Below are positions 1 through 8,728 of a DNA stretch of 29,706 nt, piece by piece. The DNA lies in assembly GCA_036554605.1 (NCBI GenBank), contig DATBMY010000415.1, positions 1 through 29,706 on the forward strand. The letters run 5' to 3'. The notes below the pieces were generated by a model. The model was not told where the DNA came from. It saw only the letters and a list, made by a program, of their open reading frames with translations, and made no database searches. Numbering within the stretch: the stretch's first letter is position 1; the number at the start of each line of letters is the position of its first letter. The position numbers were made by a program, and so were the translations under genes. This DNA is from DATBMY01 sp036554605 (GTDB lineage Bacteria > Acidobacteriota > Blastocatellia > UBA7656).

Positions 1-66
1 TCCGGGGCGAAAGACCCTTGCAGGCAGAATCCGCAAGCGCCCGTCCGGCTCAGCACTCGCCAGTGA
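1..66 (+). CDS. C-terminal fragment, inverted copy of the 198-626 gene tail
   Basis: Reading frame 1 from the edge gives the 21 residues that end the protein encoded at 198-626, followed by TGA at 64-66. The identity is exact because these bases form the left arm of the inverted repeat. If real, it is the tail of a second, tail-to-tail copy of that gene, cut by the window edge. If the edge is an assembly fold-back, it does not exist as a separate gene. Confidence 0.35.
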   Translation, partial: SGAKDPCRQNPQAPVRLSTRQ

Positions 67-263
67 TAAGAGAGGGGTCAGAGGTCGAGGGTCAGGGGCC
101 AGGGTTTGTTCGTGAGATAGCATTTGAAATTTGAAATAACATATTTGAGATAGAGGAACCCCTGGCCCCTGACCCCCGACCTCTGACCCCTCTCTTATCA
201 CTGGCGAGTGCTGAGCCGGACGGGCGCTTGCGGATTCTGCCTGCAAGGGTCTTTCGCCCCGGA
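1..263. repeat. Long inverted repeat (fold-back) at the left edge
   Basis: Bases 1-87 are the exact reverse complement of 177-263. With one mismatch (88/176) the pairing continues to 104/160, then a second mismatch (105/159) and two more pairs, leaving a loop of about 49 bases. The inner stem is made of 7-bp units of the GGTCAGR type. The loop 123-160 is AT-rich and about 80 percent identical to 18173-18210, so the core is one member of a dispersed fold-back family. The outer 66 bases of each arm are the 3' end of the coding sequence at 198-626, which is not expected of a mobile hairpin. The repeat runs to base 1, so an assembly fold-back at a contig end is a serious alternative to a genuine inverted duplication. 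Confidence 0.9.
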
Positions 264-626
264 CAGCGCTCTTTTAGCCGCTTCGGAAAGCGTGCGCTCG
301 TCGACCTTCACCAGCCCGCACTCCAGTTCCCTCACGCGCTCCCGCAGCAGAGCCATCTCGCTTCGCAATTGATCCACCAGCGGATCGCGCACCGCCCCTG
401 AAGCAGTAGAAGGGCGCAATTGAATAACCTGTTGCTCGATCCCCGATATGCGCGATTCGATTGTGTAGAGCCGCTGTTCGAGCGCGCTTATGCGCCGGTC
501 AAGTTGTAGCGCATCCTGCCCGCCCGGCTCGGGGCGCGATGAAGGGCTCTCGCGATAAGCGCCCGCGGCTGTTACTACGAGCGCGCAAAAAGCCAGTGTC
601 AGCAGAATAATTCTAGTATTACCCAT
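198..626 (-). CDS. Hypothetical membrane-anchored or exported coiled-coil protein (142 aa)
   Basis: I do not recognise a named family. The protein starts with a short positive stretch and a hydrophobic segment (residues about 4-24), consistent with a signal peptide or single membrane anchor. It continues with a charged heptad-like region (about 43-120: RISALEQRL, RISGIEQQV, LLRERVRELE) that should form a coiled coil, then a basic, proline-containing tail with two Cys (one near 100, one near 124). I chose the ATG at 626 because GAGGAG lies 8 bases upstream and the hydrophobic segment follows directly; a longer frame upstream would overlap the preceding gene. It starts 16 bases after the stop of the gene at 643-1404, so the two are probably cotranscribed. 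Its last 66 bases lie in the inverted repeat. Confidence 0.7.
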   Translation of the reverse strand: MGNTRIILLTLAFCALVVTAAGAYRESPSSRPEPGGQDALQLDRRISALEQRLYTIESRISGIEQQVIQLRPSTASGAVRDPLVDQLRSEMALLRERVRELECGLVKVDERTLSEAAKRALSGAKDPCRQNPQAPVRLSTRQ

Positions 627-642
627 AAGTCCATCTCCTCGA

Positions 643-1404
643 TCATCCAGGCACGAGCGCCAGGCGAAATCCGAGCAGCGTCCAATCAGAGTCGGTTTCG
701 ACCTCGTGTATATAAGAATAGTCGCCGGGGGCGTTCGACCCGACGGCGTAGCAGGCCGCATTGCCATGCGAGTCGCGGTAAAAGCCCAGCTCAAGAGTCT
801 CCGTCTCGCTCCATTCGCGATGAAATACCGTTCCTATGAGGTTATAGACGGCCGGCGGGCATATCGATATGCGGTAGCCGGCGGGCATAAGGTTGCGCTC
901 GCGCCAGTCGCGATTGACCTCGTCGATGAACGCCCGCAGCGAGACGTAGTTGTGCGCGTAGCGCGTTCCGGACACGAACCCGGCGCGGCCCAGGTAGGGC
1001 GCGAAAGGGTCGGCCGAAGGGTCGAACCCGTAAGGCGTGCCATAATACTGTCGATTGCCCGGCAAGTAGCGCGGCTTGCGCGTGCTCTCGATACCAAGAA
1101 TCTGCCCTTGATGGCGGCGGTGCCCGGCGGCGAGCAGGTCGAGGTAGCAAGCAACCCGCGTGTGCCTGATCTCGGTGAAATCGCGCGAGCGCATCGGATA
1201 GAGAAGCTCGACGTAGCGGCTGTCAAAGGCGACCGCCTCGGCCGAGGGAATGACGTGCCACTCCATGTTAAACCGCGATAGGTGCGCGCTCGTCTGCGGA
1301 TTAAGCTCCGGCGCGCGCGAGGCGGGGTCAAGCAGCTCCGAGCCCGGCTCGAGATCGAAGAATTCACACAGCCGCCGCTGGCGCTCCCTGATCATCTCGT
1401 CCAT
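643..1404 (-). CDS. Hypothetical protein (253 aa)
   Basis: This is a 253-residue soluble-looking protein rich in Arg, Tyr and acidic residues, with no signal peptide or membrane segment. I do not recognise a family. Its C-terminal third (patterns such as VFHREWSETETLELGFYRD and YSYIHEVETDSDWTLLGFRLA) is composed like a beta-sheet domain. The ATG at 1404 is preceded by GGAGG at a normal distance. It is the first gene of a leftward pair with 198-626 and is transcribed divergently from the TetR gene, with 119 bases between the two starts. It could be under TetR influence because the regulator's promoter and operator lie in that gap, but this is inference. Confidence 0.7.
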   Translation of the reverse strand: MDEMIRERQRRLCEFFDLEPGSELLDPASRAPELNPQTSAHLSRFNMEWHVIPSAEAVAFDSRYVELLYPMRSRDFTEIRHTRVACYLDLLAAGHRRHQGQILGIESTRKPRYLPGNRQYYGTPYGFDPSADPFAPYLGRAGFVSGTRYAHNYVSLRAFIDEVNRDWRERNLMPAGYRISICPPAVYNLIGTVFHREWSETETLELGFYRDSHGNAACYAVGSNAPGDYSYIHEVETDSDWTLLGFRLALVPG

Positions 1405-1438
1405 TATGTTTCGCCTCCGGGTCTATTCTCTCAATATA

Positions 1439-1467
1439 TTGACAGCTTATCATACGCCCGCTACTAT
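1439..1467 (+). promoter_or_regulatory. Sigma-70-type promoter of the efflux operon
   Basis: A perfect -35 box TTGACA (1439-1444) and a good -10 box TACTAT (1462-1467) are separated by exactly 17 bases. The predicted transcription start falls near 1474, about 50 bases before the GTG of the TetR gene and just before the palindrome at 1476-1495. Confidence 0.75.
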
Positions 1468-1475
1468 TAGACCTT

Positions 1476-1495
1476 GAAAGTAATTACTTACTTTC
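1476..1495. promoter_or_regulatory. Candidate TetR-family operator
   Basis: An exact inverted repeat, GAAAGTAA-4 bases-TTACTTTC, sits immediately downstream of the -10 box at the predicted transcription start. Size and position fit an autoregulatory operator for the TetR-type protein encoded 29 bases downstream. Binding is inferred, not shown. Confidence 0.6.
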
Positions 1496-1523
1496 TTAGC
1501 TAAGATAAGAGTTGAGGTGAGGA

Positions 1524-2213
1524 GTGTCAACAAATCCGGGCAAGCAAGAGCAGACTGCATCGGCCGAGGGGGGGCAGGAGACGGGGCGCATGTCGGCCGA
1601 CGCGCGGCGCCGGCAACTGATTGAGGTGGCTATCAGCCTCTTTTCGCAAAAGGGGTTTCGGGGGACCACCACTAAAGAGATCGCGCTGGCCGCGCGCGTA
1701 AACGAAGCTATTATCTTCCGCCATTTCGCTACCAAGGAGGACCTCTACGCCGCCATACTCGATTACAAGGCCGGCGAAGTGAGAGTCGACGAATGGCTTG
1801 AAGAGTTCAAGGGCCACGCCGAGCGGCGCGACGACGAGGGATTGTTCCGCTCATTCGCCCGCAGGATCATCGACCGCCACGGCCGCGATACGGACTTCCT
1901 GCGGCTGATGCTCTATTCGGCGCTCGAAGGACACGAGCTGGCGCGGAATTTTCACGAAAAACAGTTCAAGCCGATCAACGAATTCTTTAACGGGTACATC
2001 ACCCGAAGACAGCGCGAGGGAGCCTTCCGTGCGGGAAACCCGAAGATCATATTGCAGGCCTTCATAGGCATGGTCGTCAACCATCTGCTCAACACCAGGC
2101 TCTTCGGTTTTGACTCGATAAGGATCAGCGACAAAGAGGCCGTAAAGAGTTTTCCGCTTCTCTTGCTGGATGGCCTGCGTCTCGCACCTGCCTCCGAAAC
2201 TCATAACCGATAA
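1524..2213 (+). CDS. TetR/AcrR family transcriptional regulator
   Basis: The protein (229 aa) has the TetR-type N-terminal helix-turn-helix at about residues 28-75, with the typical order of a helix starting ARRRQLIEVAISLFSQKGF, then TTTKEIALAARVNEAIIFRHF and KEDLYAAIL. The rest is a helical ligand-binding and dimerisation domain. The GTG at 1524 is used because GAGGTGAGGA directly precedes it; an in-frame ATG at 1590 would remove only a low-complexity leader. It lies 27 bases upstream of the membrane fusion gene and heads the operon, so it probably represses itself and the pump through the palindrome at 1476-1495. The family commonly senses substrates of the linked pump; the ligand is unknown. 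Confidence 0.93.
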   Translation: MSTNPGKQEQTASAEGGQETGRMSADARRRQLIEVAISLFSQKGFRGTTTKEIALAARVNEAIIFRHFATKEDLYAAILDYKAGEVRVDEWLEEFKGHAERRDDEGLFRSFARRIIDRHGRDTDFLRLMLYSALEGHELARNFHEKQFKPINEFFNGYITRRQREGAFRAGNPKIILQAFIGMVVNHLLNTRLFGFDSIRISDKEAVKSFPLLLLDGLRLAPASETHNR

Positions 2214-2240
2214 GACCGCCGGACAACAGGGATAATTCAT

Positions 2241-3563
2241 ATGCCAATATCCTTACCTGCTAGAAACATCATATTGATCGCGGTATCTCTCATAGCGCTC
2301 GCCATTATCTTGCCGCTGGCCTTCTGCGGGCGCTCGGCGTCGGACTCGGGCAAGGTCTCCATTGACGCGGCCGCAACCCAGCCGCGCGCCGTCGAGGTCA
2401 CGACCGCCCCGGCCCAGTCGCGCGGCGTGCAGGCTTACATACAGGCTACTGGCAGCTTTGCCGCCGACGAGAGCTCCGACGTCGCGCCGGAGCTTGCGGG
2501 TCAGATCATAGCTACGCCCGTCGACATGGGCGCGTTCGTAAAACAGGGCGCGGTCATCGCCCGGCTCAACGATCGCGACGCCCGGCTGCGGCTCTCGCAG
2601 GCGCTTGCGGCCGAGCAACAGGCGGCGGCTGCCGTGCGGCAGGCCCGGGAGCGATTGGGGCTTGGTCCCGGCGGGCGCTTTGACGTAGACAACATCCCCG
2701 AGGTCCGCGCCGCGCTGAGGCAATTCGAATCGGCCGACGCGCAGGCTAAGCTCGCCGAGACGAACGCGAATCGCTATGCGAGCCTTGTAAAGACGGGCGA
2801 CGTCTCTCAGATGACCTACGATCAGGCGCGGGCGCTGGCCTCTTCCGCCCGCGCGGAAGCAAACGCCGCGCGCCAGAATTACGAGCTTGCGATAAACATG
2901 GCGCGCACGAGCAATGCCGGCATCGCGACCGCGCAGGCGCAGCTTGAAGCGGCGCGCGCGCAGGTTGGGCTTGCCCGAAAGGCGGTCGCCGACACAACCA
3001 TAGTCGCACCCTTCGGCGGGTATGTAAGCGACCGGCCGGTCGCCGTGGGCGAGTACGTCACGCCAGCATCGAAGATCGCCACCATAATGAAGACCAGCCC
3101 CATCAAGCTGCGGCTGCAGGTGCCCGAGCTTGACTCGGCGCGCATTCGCGTGGGGATGGACGTGGAGGCCACGGTCGACGCTTACGCCGACGCCAGGTTC
3201 GCGGGCAAGGTGACGGCGGTCAACCCGGCCATCGAGCTTAATTCGCGGGCGGCGACGGTCGAGGTCGAGATAGCGAACGCCGACAACAGGCTGCGGCCCG
3301 GCATGTTCGCCACCGGGCGCATACTGCAGGCGGACGGCGGCGAGGGCATATTCGTTCCGCGCGCGGCGGTGCTCGAAGACCCGAACACGAATTCGTTTCG
3401 CGTCTTTGTGATCGATCAGGATAAGGCGCGGCTCAGGGTCGTTCAGGTCGGCGAACGGGAGGGCGAGATGGTCCGCATCGTTTCCGGCGTATCGGCGGGC
3501 GAGATGGTCGCCACGTCTAACCTCGAACAACTTTACGAAGGCGCAAGCATAGCCCGCCGGTGA
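2241..3563 (+). CDS. RND efflux periplasmic adaptor (membrane fusion protein)
   Basis: This 440-aa protein links the inner-membrane pump to the outer-membrane channel. An N-terminal hydrophobic segment (residues about 9-29) ends in a Cys (LAFC), an imperfect lipobox, so it is either an N-terminal anchor or a lipoprotein signal. A biotinyl-lipoyl half-motif follows (APELAGQIIATPVDMGAFVK), then a long Ala/Gln-rich alpha-helical hairpin (about 110-245), the second lipoyl half (VADTTIVAPFGGYVSDRPV), a beta-barrel domain (LRLQVPELDSARIRVGM) and a membrane-proximal domain. Length and domain order are those of the HlyD/AcrA group. It is 27 bases from the TetR stop and 27 bases from the pump start, within one operon. 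Confidence 0.95.
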   Translation: MPISLPARNIILIAVSLIALAIILPLAFCGRSASDSGKVSIDAAATQPRAVEVTTAPAQSRGVQAYIQATGSFAADESSDVAPELAGQIIATPVDMGAFVKQGAVIARLNDRDARLRLSQALAAEQQAAAAVRQARERLGLGPGGRFDVDNIPEVRAALRQFESADAQAKLAETNANRYASLVKTGDVSQMTYDQARALASSARAEANAARQNYELAINMARTSNAGIATAQAQLEAARAQVGLARKAVADTTIVAPFGGYVSDRPVAVGEYVTPASKIATIMKTSPIKLRLQVPELDSARIRVGMDVEATVDAYADARFAGKVTAVNPAIELNSRAATVEVEIANADNRLRPGMFATGRILQADGGEGIFVPRAAVLEDPNTNSFRVFVIDQDKARLRVVQVGEREGEMVRIVSGVSAGEMVATSNLEQLYEGASIARR

Positions 3564-3590
3564 TGGTTGGGGCTGTAGCGGAGATGGTTT

Positions 3591-6500
3591 ATGCAGAAGC
3601 TGGCTGAGATCTGTGTGCGCCGTCCGGTCTTCGCGACGATGCTAATTCTCGCGATGACGGTCGTCGGAGTATTCTCGCTGATGGGGCTGGGCGTCGACCG
3701 CTTCCCGAAGATCGACCTCCCGGTGATTTCGGTCATCACCGCCAACCCCGGCGCGTCGCCGCAGGAGATCGAGACGGAAATAACCGACCGCATCGAAGGC
3801 GCGGTCAACACCGTCGCGGGCATCGACGAACTGCGCTCCACGTCTATCGAGGGGCTCTCGCAGGTATTCATAACCTTCATGCTCGAAAAGGACGCGGATG
3901 TGGCCGCGCAGGAAGTGCGCGACAAAGTCAACCAGGTGATGAACGCGCTCCCCGAAACGGCCGAGCAGCCCGTCGTGCAGAAACTCGACCCGGACGCCTC
4001 GCCTATAGTGTTGTACGCCATAAGCGCGCCGCGCTCTACGATTGACGCCACCGACATAATAAAGCGAGAGGTCAAAGAGCGTATCGAATCGATCAACGGC
4101 GTCGGCGAGGTGATCATATACGGCGGGCGCGAGCGCGAGATAAATGTCAACGTGAATCCCGACCGCCTGCGCGCTTATAACCTTTCGGTCGTCGACGTTG
4201 CCAACGCTTTGCGCATGCAGAATATGGAGATGCCGGGCGGGCGCGTTGACGAGGGCTCGCGCGAGCTCACGGTGCGCACGCTCGGGCGCATCACCGAGCC
4301 CGAACAGTTCAACGAGGTGGTCGTTAAAACGGTCGGGAGCTACCCGGTAAAGATTCGCGACATAGGCACGGTCGCCGACACCGGCGTCGAGCCGCGCTCG
4401 GCCGCTTCGCTCGACGGAACGTCGGCGGTCGTCGTCGCCGTCCGCAAGCAGTCGGGAACCAACACCGTGGCGGTCGCGGAGGCCGTCAAGGAGCGCATGG
4501 CCGAAATCCAGCCGATGCTCCCAAAAGATTTTCAGGTGCGGCTCATACGCGACCAGTCGGAGTTCATCAACGCAAGTCTCCACGCGATTCAGGAGCATCT
4601 GGTGCTGGGCGGGCTGCTGGCGGCGCTCGTAGTATTCGTCTTCCTGTGGAACTTCCGCTCGACGATCATCGCGGCGGTCGCAATCCCGACTTCGATCATC
4701 ACCGCCTTCGCGCTGATGGCGGCGCTCGGTTACACGCTCAACTCGATGACGATGCTCGCGCTGACCCTGATGGTAGGCATAGTCATTGACGACGCGATAG
4801 TGGTGCTGGAAAACATATTCCGCTTCGTCGAAGAGAAGGGCATGCACCCGTTCCAGGCGGCCATCGAAGGCACGCGCGAAATCGGCCTTGCCGTCATGGC
4901 CACCACGCTCAGCCTGCTTGCCGTCTTTGTTCCCGTCGGTTTCATGGGCGGCATCATGGGGCGCTTCATGTCTTCTTTCGGCCTCACGGCCGCCGCCGCC
5001 ATCGCCGTGAGCCTCATCGTATCCTTCACGCTGACGCCGATGCTCGCCGCCAGGTGGATCAAGCCTCGCGAAGAGCCGCTGCCTGCCGCCGGGAATGAAG
5101 CTGACGCCACGGCTTCCAGTAAGAGACACGAAGCCGGCTCGAAAGAGTCGCGCTGGTACAGGCCAGTCGACCGCGCCTACACGGCCATGCTCGTCTGGTC
5201 GATGGCTCATCGCAAGACGATTATCGCGCTCTGCGTTCTTGCGGTCATAGCCATCGTGCCGCTGTTTATGGTTGCCGGCGTGAACTTCCTTCCCGAAGAA
5301 GACGAAGCGCAGTTTGAGATCACCGCGCGCTCGCCCGAAGGGACGAGCCTCGCCGCGACTCAATCGGTGCTCGAACGCATATCGCGCGACGTGCGCGAGC
5401 AGTTGCCCGGCATCGAAAGCACGCTTAGCGTCACAGGGTTCGGCGCCCAGCAAGTCGTCAACAACGGCACGATCTTCGTCCGGCTCAAAAAGGCCAAAGA
5501 GCGCGACCAGTCGCAGCAGGAGCTTATGGCCGCCGCTCGAAAGATCATCGCCTCTTATCCGAAAGAGCTGACCACGGCCGTTCAGCCCGTGGCCGCCATT
5601 TCGGGCGGCGGGTTTCGCAACGCCGGGATACAGCTTGCGCTTTCCGGCCCAGACATAAACAGGCTCGATCAGTACTCGGCGCGCCTTGTCGAGCAGATGC
5701 GGCAGAACCCGAATATGGTAGACGTCGACAGGACGCTGTTGCCGGGCAAGCCCGAGCTGCGAATCGCCATAGATCGGCAGCGGGCGGCCGATCTGGGCGT
5801 TCGCGTTGCCGATATATCGCAGGCGCTCAACATAATGATGGCCGGGCAGGAGGCTTCTACTTTTAACGAGGGGACCGAGCAGTACGACGTGAGGGTGCGG
5901 GCGCAGGGCGAGTTCCGGCGCAGCCCCGAAGCGCTGCTTCGCATGACGGTGCCCGCCGCGGGCGGCGGCACGGTAGGGCTTGAAAACCTCGTGCGGATCG
6001 AAGAAGGCTCGGGGCCGGCGACGATTGATCGCCTCAACCGGCAGCGACAGGTCATGCTGCTTGCCAACGTCCCGCGCGGCGCATCGCAGAGCGAAGCGAT
6101 AGAGGCGATACGAGAGTACACGGCCCAGCTTGGCATGGAGCCCGGCTACACGATAGTGCCCGCCGGGCAATCAAAAGAGCTTGGCCGCGCGGGTTATTAT
6201 TTCGGGCTCGCGTTCCTGCTCTCTTTTGTCTTCATGTACATGGTGCTGGCGGCGCAGTTCGAAAGCTTCATACACCCGATCACGATATTGCTGACGCTGC
6301 CGCTTTCGATCCCCTTCGCGCTGTTTGCGAGCGCAATTGCCGGGCAGCCGCTTAATATATTCTCGATGCTCGGAATACTGCTGCTTTTCGGCATCGTAAA
6401 AAAGAACGCCATTCTTCAAATAGATCACACGAACGAGTTGAGATCGCGCGGCTTCTCTCGTTACGACGCGATCATACAGGCCAACCGCGACCGCCTGCGC

Positions 6501-6827
6501 CCGATCCTTATGACGACCATCGCGCTGGTCGCCGGAATGATCCCGCTCATACTCGGCAGCGGGCCGGGCGCGGCGACCAACCGCTCAATCGGCGTGCTGG
6601 TTGTCGGAGGCCAGTCGCTTTGCTTGCTTCTCACGCTGCTGGCGGTGCCGGTCTTCTATTCGATATTCGAGGACGCAAGCGAGCTTCGCGCGTGGCAATA
6701 CATCAGCGGCAGGCTCAATGCGGTCAAGGCCGCCGTCCAGCGCGGCCTTACCGGAGGGAGCCGCCCGGCGGACGCTTACCCTCTCAACCCGAAGAAGGAG
6801 AAGTATCTCGATGAATCCGGTGATTAA
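3591..6827 (+). CDS. RND-family multidrug efflux pump, HAE1 type (AcrB-like)
   Basis: This is the inner-membrane proton/drug antiporter of the tripartite system. At 1078 aa it is slightly longer than AcrB. The start MQKLAEICVRRPVFATMLIL gives the usual first transmembrane helix; large periplasmic porter loops follow TM1 and TM7. The TM4 proton-relay pair is visible as GIVIDDAIVVLEN (D400, D401) and the TM10 lysine motif as GIVKKNAILQIDHTN (K937/K938). A Lys/Glu-rich stretch near residues 490-520 is the cytoplasmic linker between the two halves. GGAGA lies before the ATG. Its last codons overlap the start of the outer-membrane channel gene by 17 bases, suggesting translational coupling. Substrate cannot be read from sequence. 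Confidence 0.96.
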   Translation: MQKLAEICVRRPVFATMLILAMTVVGVFSLMGLGVDRFPKIDLPVISVITANPGASPQEIETEITDRIEGAVNTVAGIDELRSTSIEGLSQVFITFMLEKDADVAAQEVRDKVNQVMNALPETAEQPVVQKLDPDASPIVLYAISAPRSTIDATDIIKREVKERIESINGVGEVIIYGGREREINVNVNPDRLRAYNLSVVDVANALRMQNMEMPGGRVDEGSRELTVRTLGRITEPEQFNEVVVKTVGSYPVKIRDIGTVADTGVEPRSAASLDGTSAVVVAVRKQSGTNTVAVAEAVKERMAEIQPMLPKDFQVRLIRDQSEFINASLHAIQEHLVLGGLLAALVVFVFLWNFRSTIIAAVAIPTSIITAFALMAALGYTLNSMTMLALTLMVGIVIDDAIVVLENIFRFVEEKGMHPFQAAIEGTREIGLAVMATTLSLLAVFVPVGFMGGIMGRFMSSFGLTAAAAIAVSLIVSFTLTPMLAARWIKPREEPLPAAGNEADATASSKRHEAGSKESRWYRPVDRAYTAMLVWSMAHRKTIIALCVLAVIAIVPLFMVAGVNFLPEEDEAQFEITARSPEGTSLAATQSVLERISRDVREQLPGIESTLSVTGFGAQQVVNNGTIFVRLKKAKERDQSQQELMAAARKIIASYPKELTTAVQPVAAISGGGFRNAGIQLALSGPDINRLDQYSARLVEQMRQNPNMVDVDRTLLPGKPELRIAIDRQRAADLGVRVADISQALNIMMAGQEASTFNEGTEQYDVRVRAQGEFRRSPEALLRMTVPAAGGGTVGLENLVRIEEGSGPATIDRLNRQRQVMLLANVPRGASQSEAIEAIREYTAQLGMEPGYTIVPAGQSKELGRAGYYFGLAFLLSFVFMYMVLAAQFESFIHPITILLTLPLSIPFALFASAIAGQPLNIFSMLGILLLFGIVKKNAILQIDHTNELRSRGFSRYDAIIQANRDRLRPILMTTIALVAGMIPLILGSGPGAATNRSIGVLVVGGQSLCLLLTLLAVPVFYSIFEDASELRAWQYISGRLNAVKAAVQRGLTGGSRPADAYPLNPKKEKYLDESGD

Positions 6828-8604
6828 CCTGCTGGGCCGCAAAGTGGCGACCTCGTTTCTGGTCCTGGCGCTTGCGGTCTGCCCTTCATATTCTGTGATC
6901 GCCGCGGGCAATCCGCGGCAACCGGCACAGCAGCCGCCCGCGCAACTGCCTGAGAACCCTCCGGCGGTCGCGCCCGATTATCAAGCGCCGCTCAGGCCGC
7001 TGCCGCCTTCGGACCGCGTGGGCGTTGATGTCGGCAACCAGGCCAGGCTCTCGCTCGAAGAGGCGATAAGACTCGCGATGCTCAACAACAACGACATCGA
7101 TTCGTCTCGCCTTGACGTGCAGATGGCAGATTATGAGCTGAAGGCGGCGCGAGGCGTTTACGATCCGCGATTGCTATCGGAATTATTCTACGAGCGAATA
7201 ACTCAGCCCGTAGCCTCGCTTTTTGGCGGCGGGCCGGATGGCAAGCTCACCCAGAACAGCGTCGCGGGCAATGCTCAGGTGGGCGGATTCGTCCCGTGGG
7301 CGGGCGGCTCTTACAATCTGACCTTCAACTCGTCGCGGCTCGAAACCAACAATCAGTTCGCGACGCTCAACCCGCAGTTCCCTACTTCGTTCAACTTCAC
7401 CTTCACGCAGCCGCTGCTGCGCGGGCTGAAGACCGACGAGAACCGGCGGCGCATCGAAGTGGCAAAGCGCAATTTGTCGCTCACCGACGCGCAGTTTCGC
7501 CAGCGCGTCATCGACACCGTGTCGCGCGTCGAGCAGGCTTACTGGGATCTCGTATTCGCCCTCAGGAATCTGCAGGTGCAGATAGACGCCGTCAGGCAAG
7601 CGCGCACTCAGGTAGAGAGCAACCGCCGCCTGGTCGGGCAGGGGGCGCTTGCGCCCATCGACGTAGTGGCAGCCGAAACGCAGGTAGCGACATTCGAGCA
7701 GAATGTCTATATCGCGCAGGAATCGGTGACCCGCGCCGAGAATACTTTAAAGACGCTGCTGCTCCCGGATCGAAAGGCCGAGCTATGGTCCCGCGCGCTG
7801 CTGCCGACTACGGATGTAAACATAGAGCCGCCGCGCGCCGAGCTTGATCAGGCGGTCGCGGCCGCGCTTCGCAATCGCCCCGAGATCGATCAGGTAGAAA
7901 ATACCGCGGAGATAAACCGGATCAACACCGATTTCTTCCGCGACCAGACGAAGCCGCAGGTCGACCTCATCGCGGGCTATTCGGCCATAGGGCTTGCCGG
8001 GACGCAGCTCACGGGCACAAACCCGTTCACGGCAGGTAACCTTGCCTTGCAGGATCGCGTCAATCGATTGTCGGAGCTTGCGGGGCTGCCGCTGCTGCCG
8101 GCCCCCGCGCCGGTAGGGTCGCTCCCGGAAAACCTGCTAGGTGGATATGGCCAGTCGCTTTCGAATCTCTTCGGGTTTAATTATTCGAGCGCGCGCGTCG
8201 GCGTTCGCCTGACGCTTCCAATCGGCAATCGCACGGCCGAAGCGAACCTTGGCCGCTCGCTCGCCGAAGGCCGCCGCATCGAAAACCAGCGCGACCAGCT
8301 CTTGCAGACTATCGAAGCGGACGTGCGCAACCTGCTACAATCCGTGCGGTCGGCCGAGGCGCGACTAAATGCCGCGGCTGCCGCGCGCGCTTCCGCCGAG
8401 TTGCAATACGACAGCGAGCAGCGAAAACTTCAGGGCGGGCTGTCGACTGTCTTTCTAGTGCTTGAGCGACAAACCGATCTGATCGCGGCGCGCGGGCGCG
8501 AGATTCAGGCGCAGACCGATCTCAATCGCGCGATCGCGAACTTTCGCCGCGCGACGGGCGAAACGCTCACGGTACATAACATAAAAGTAAAAAGTGAAAA
8601 GTAA
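6811..8604 (+). CDS. TolC-like outer-membrane efflux channel (OEP family)
   Basis: This 597-aa protein would complete the pump by forming the outer-membrane and periplasmic tunnel. I chose the ATG at 6811: GAAGGAG lies 10 bases upstream and the product then begins with a good signal peptide (residues 1 to about 33). A Pro/Gln-rich linker follows, then two OEP repeats. The helical parts include LSLEEAIRLAMLNNNDID near the start of the first repeat, and RVIDTVSRVEQAYWDLVFALRNLQVQID and ETQVATFEQNVYIAQESVTRAENTLKTLLL later. It overlaps the pump gene by 17 bases. The last residues (KVKSEK) and the stop codon are encoded by the left arm of the heptamer repeat at 8584-8717, so the repeat has replaced or extended the original C-terminus. 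Confidence 0.93.
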   Translation: MNPVINLLGRKVATSFLVLALAVCPSYSVIAAGNPRQPAQQPPAQLPENPPAVAPDYQAPLRPLPPSDRVGVDVGNQARLSLEEAIRLAMLNNNDIDSSRLDVQMADYELKAARGVYDPRLLSELFYERITQPVASLFGGGPDGKLTQNSVAGNAQVGGFVPWAGGSYNLTFNSSRLETNNQFATLNPQFPTSFNFTFTQPLLRGLKTDENRRRIEVAKRNLSLTDAQFRQRVIDTVSRVEQAYWDLVFALRNLQVQIDAVRQARTQVESNRRLVGQGALAPIDVVAAETQVATFEQNVYIAQESVTRAENTLKTLLLPDRKAELWSRALLPTTDVNIEPPRAELDQAVAAALRNRPEIDQVENTAEINRINTDFFRDQTKPQVDLIAGYSAIGLAGTQLTGTNPFTAGNLALQDRVNRLSELAGLPLLPAPAPVGSLPENLLGGYGQSLSNLFGFNYSSARVGVRLTLPIGNRTAEANLGRSLAEGRRIENQRDQLLQTIEADVRNLLQSVRSAEARLNAAAAARASAELQYDSEQRKLQGGLSTVFLVLERQTDLIAARGREIQAQTDLNRAIANFRRATGETLTVHNIKVKSEK

Positions 8605-8717
8605 AAAGGAAAAAGAAAGGAGCATGTATTCAGCGCCAACTTTTCACTTTTCACTTTTTACTTTTCACTTTTTACTTTTTACTTTTTACTTTTTACTTTT
8701 TACTTTTTACTTTTTAC
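8584..8717. repeat. Heptamer tandem array with inverted arm
   Basis: Bases 8641-8717 are eleven consecutive 7-bp units of TTTTYAC (three TTTTCAC, eight TTTTTAC). The left arm carries the same unit inverted: GTAAAAA, GTGAAAA, GTAAAAA at 8587-8607, followed by degenerate copies. About 25 bases separate the arms, so the whole can fold back. The left arm contains the stop of the TolC-like gene and the right arm ends 11 bases before the amidohydrolase ATG. The open frame that runs through the array encodes only low-complexity Phe/Leu/Thr and is not counted as coding. Confidence 0.95.
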
Positions 8718-8728
8718 TTGAGGAAGCA

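Noticed and set aside
8641..8717. CRISPR array
   Set aside because: The units are 7 bp without spacers and no cas gene is nearby; it is a simple tandem repeat.
8594..8728. Extended N-terminus of the amidohydrolase through the heptamer array
   Set aside because: The translation is only Phe/Leu/Thr/His low-complexity sequence, and a good ribosome site and family-type N-terminus are found at 8729.
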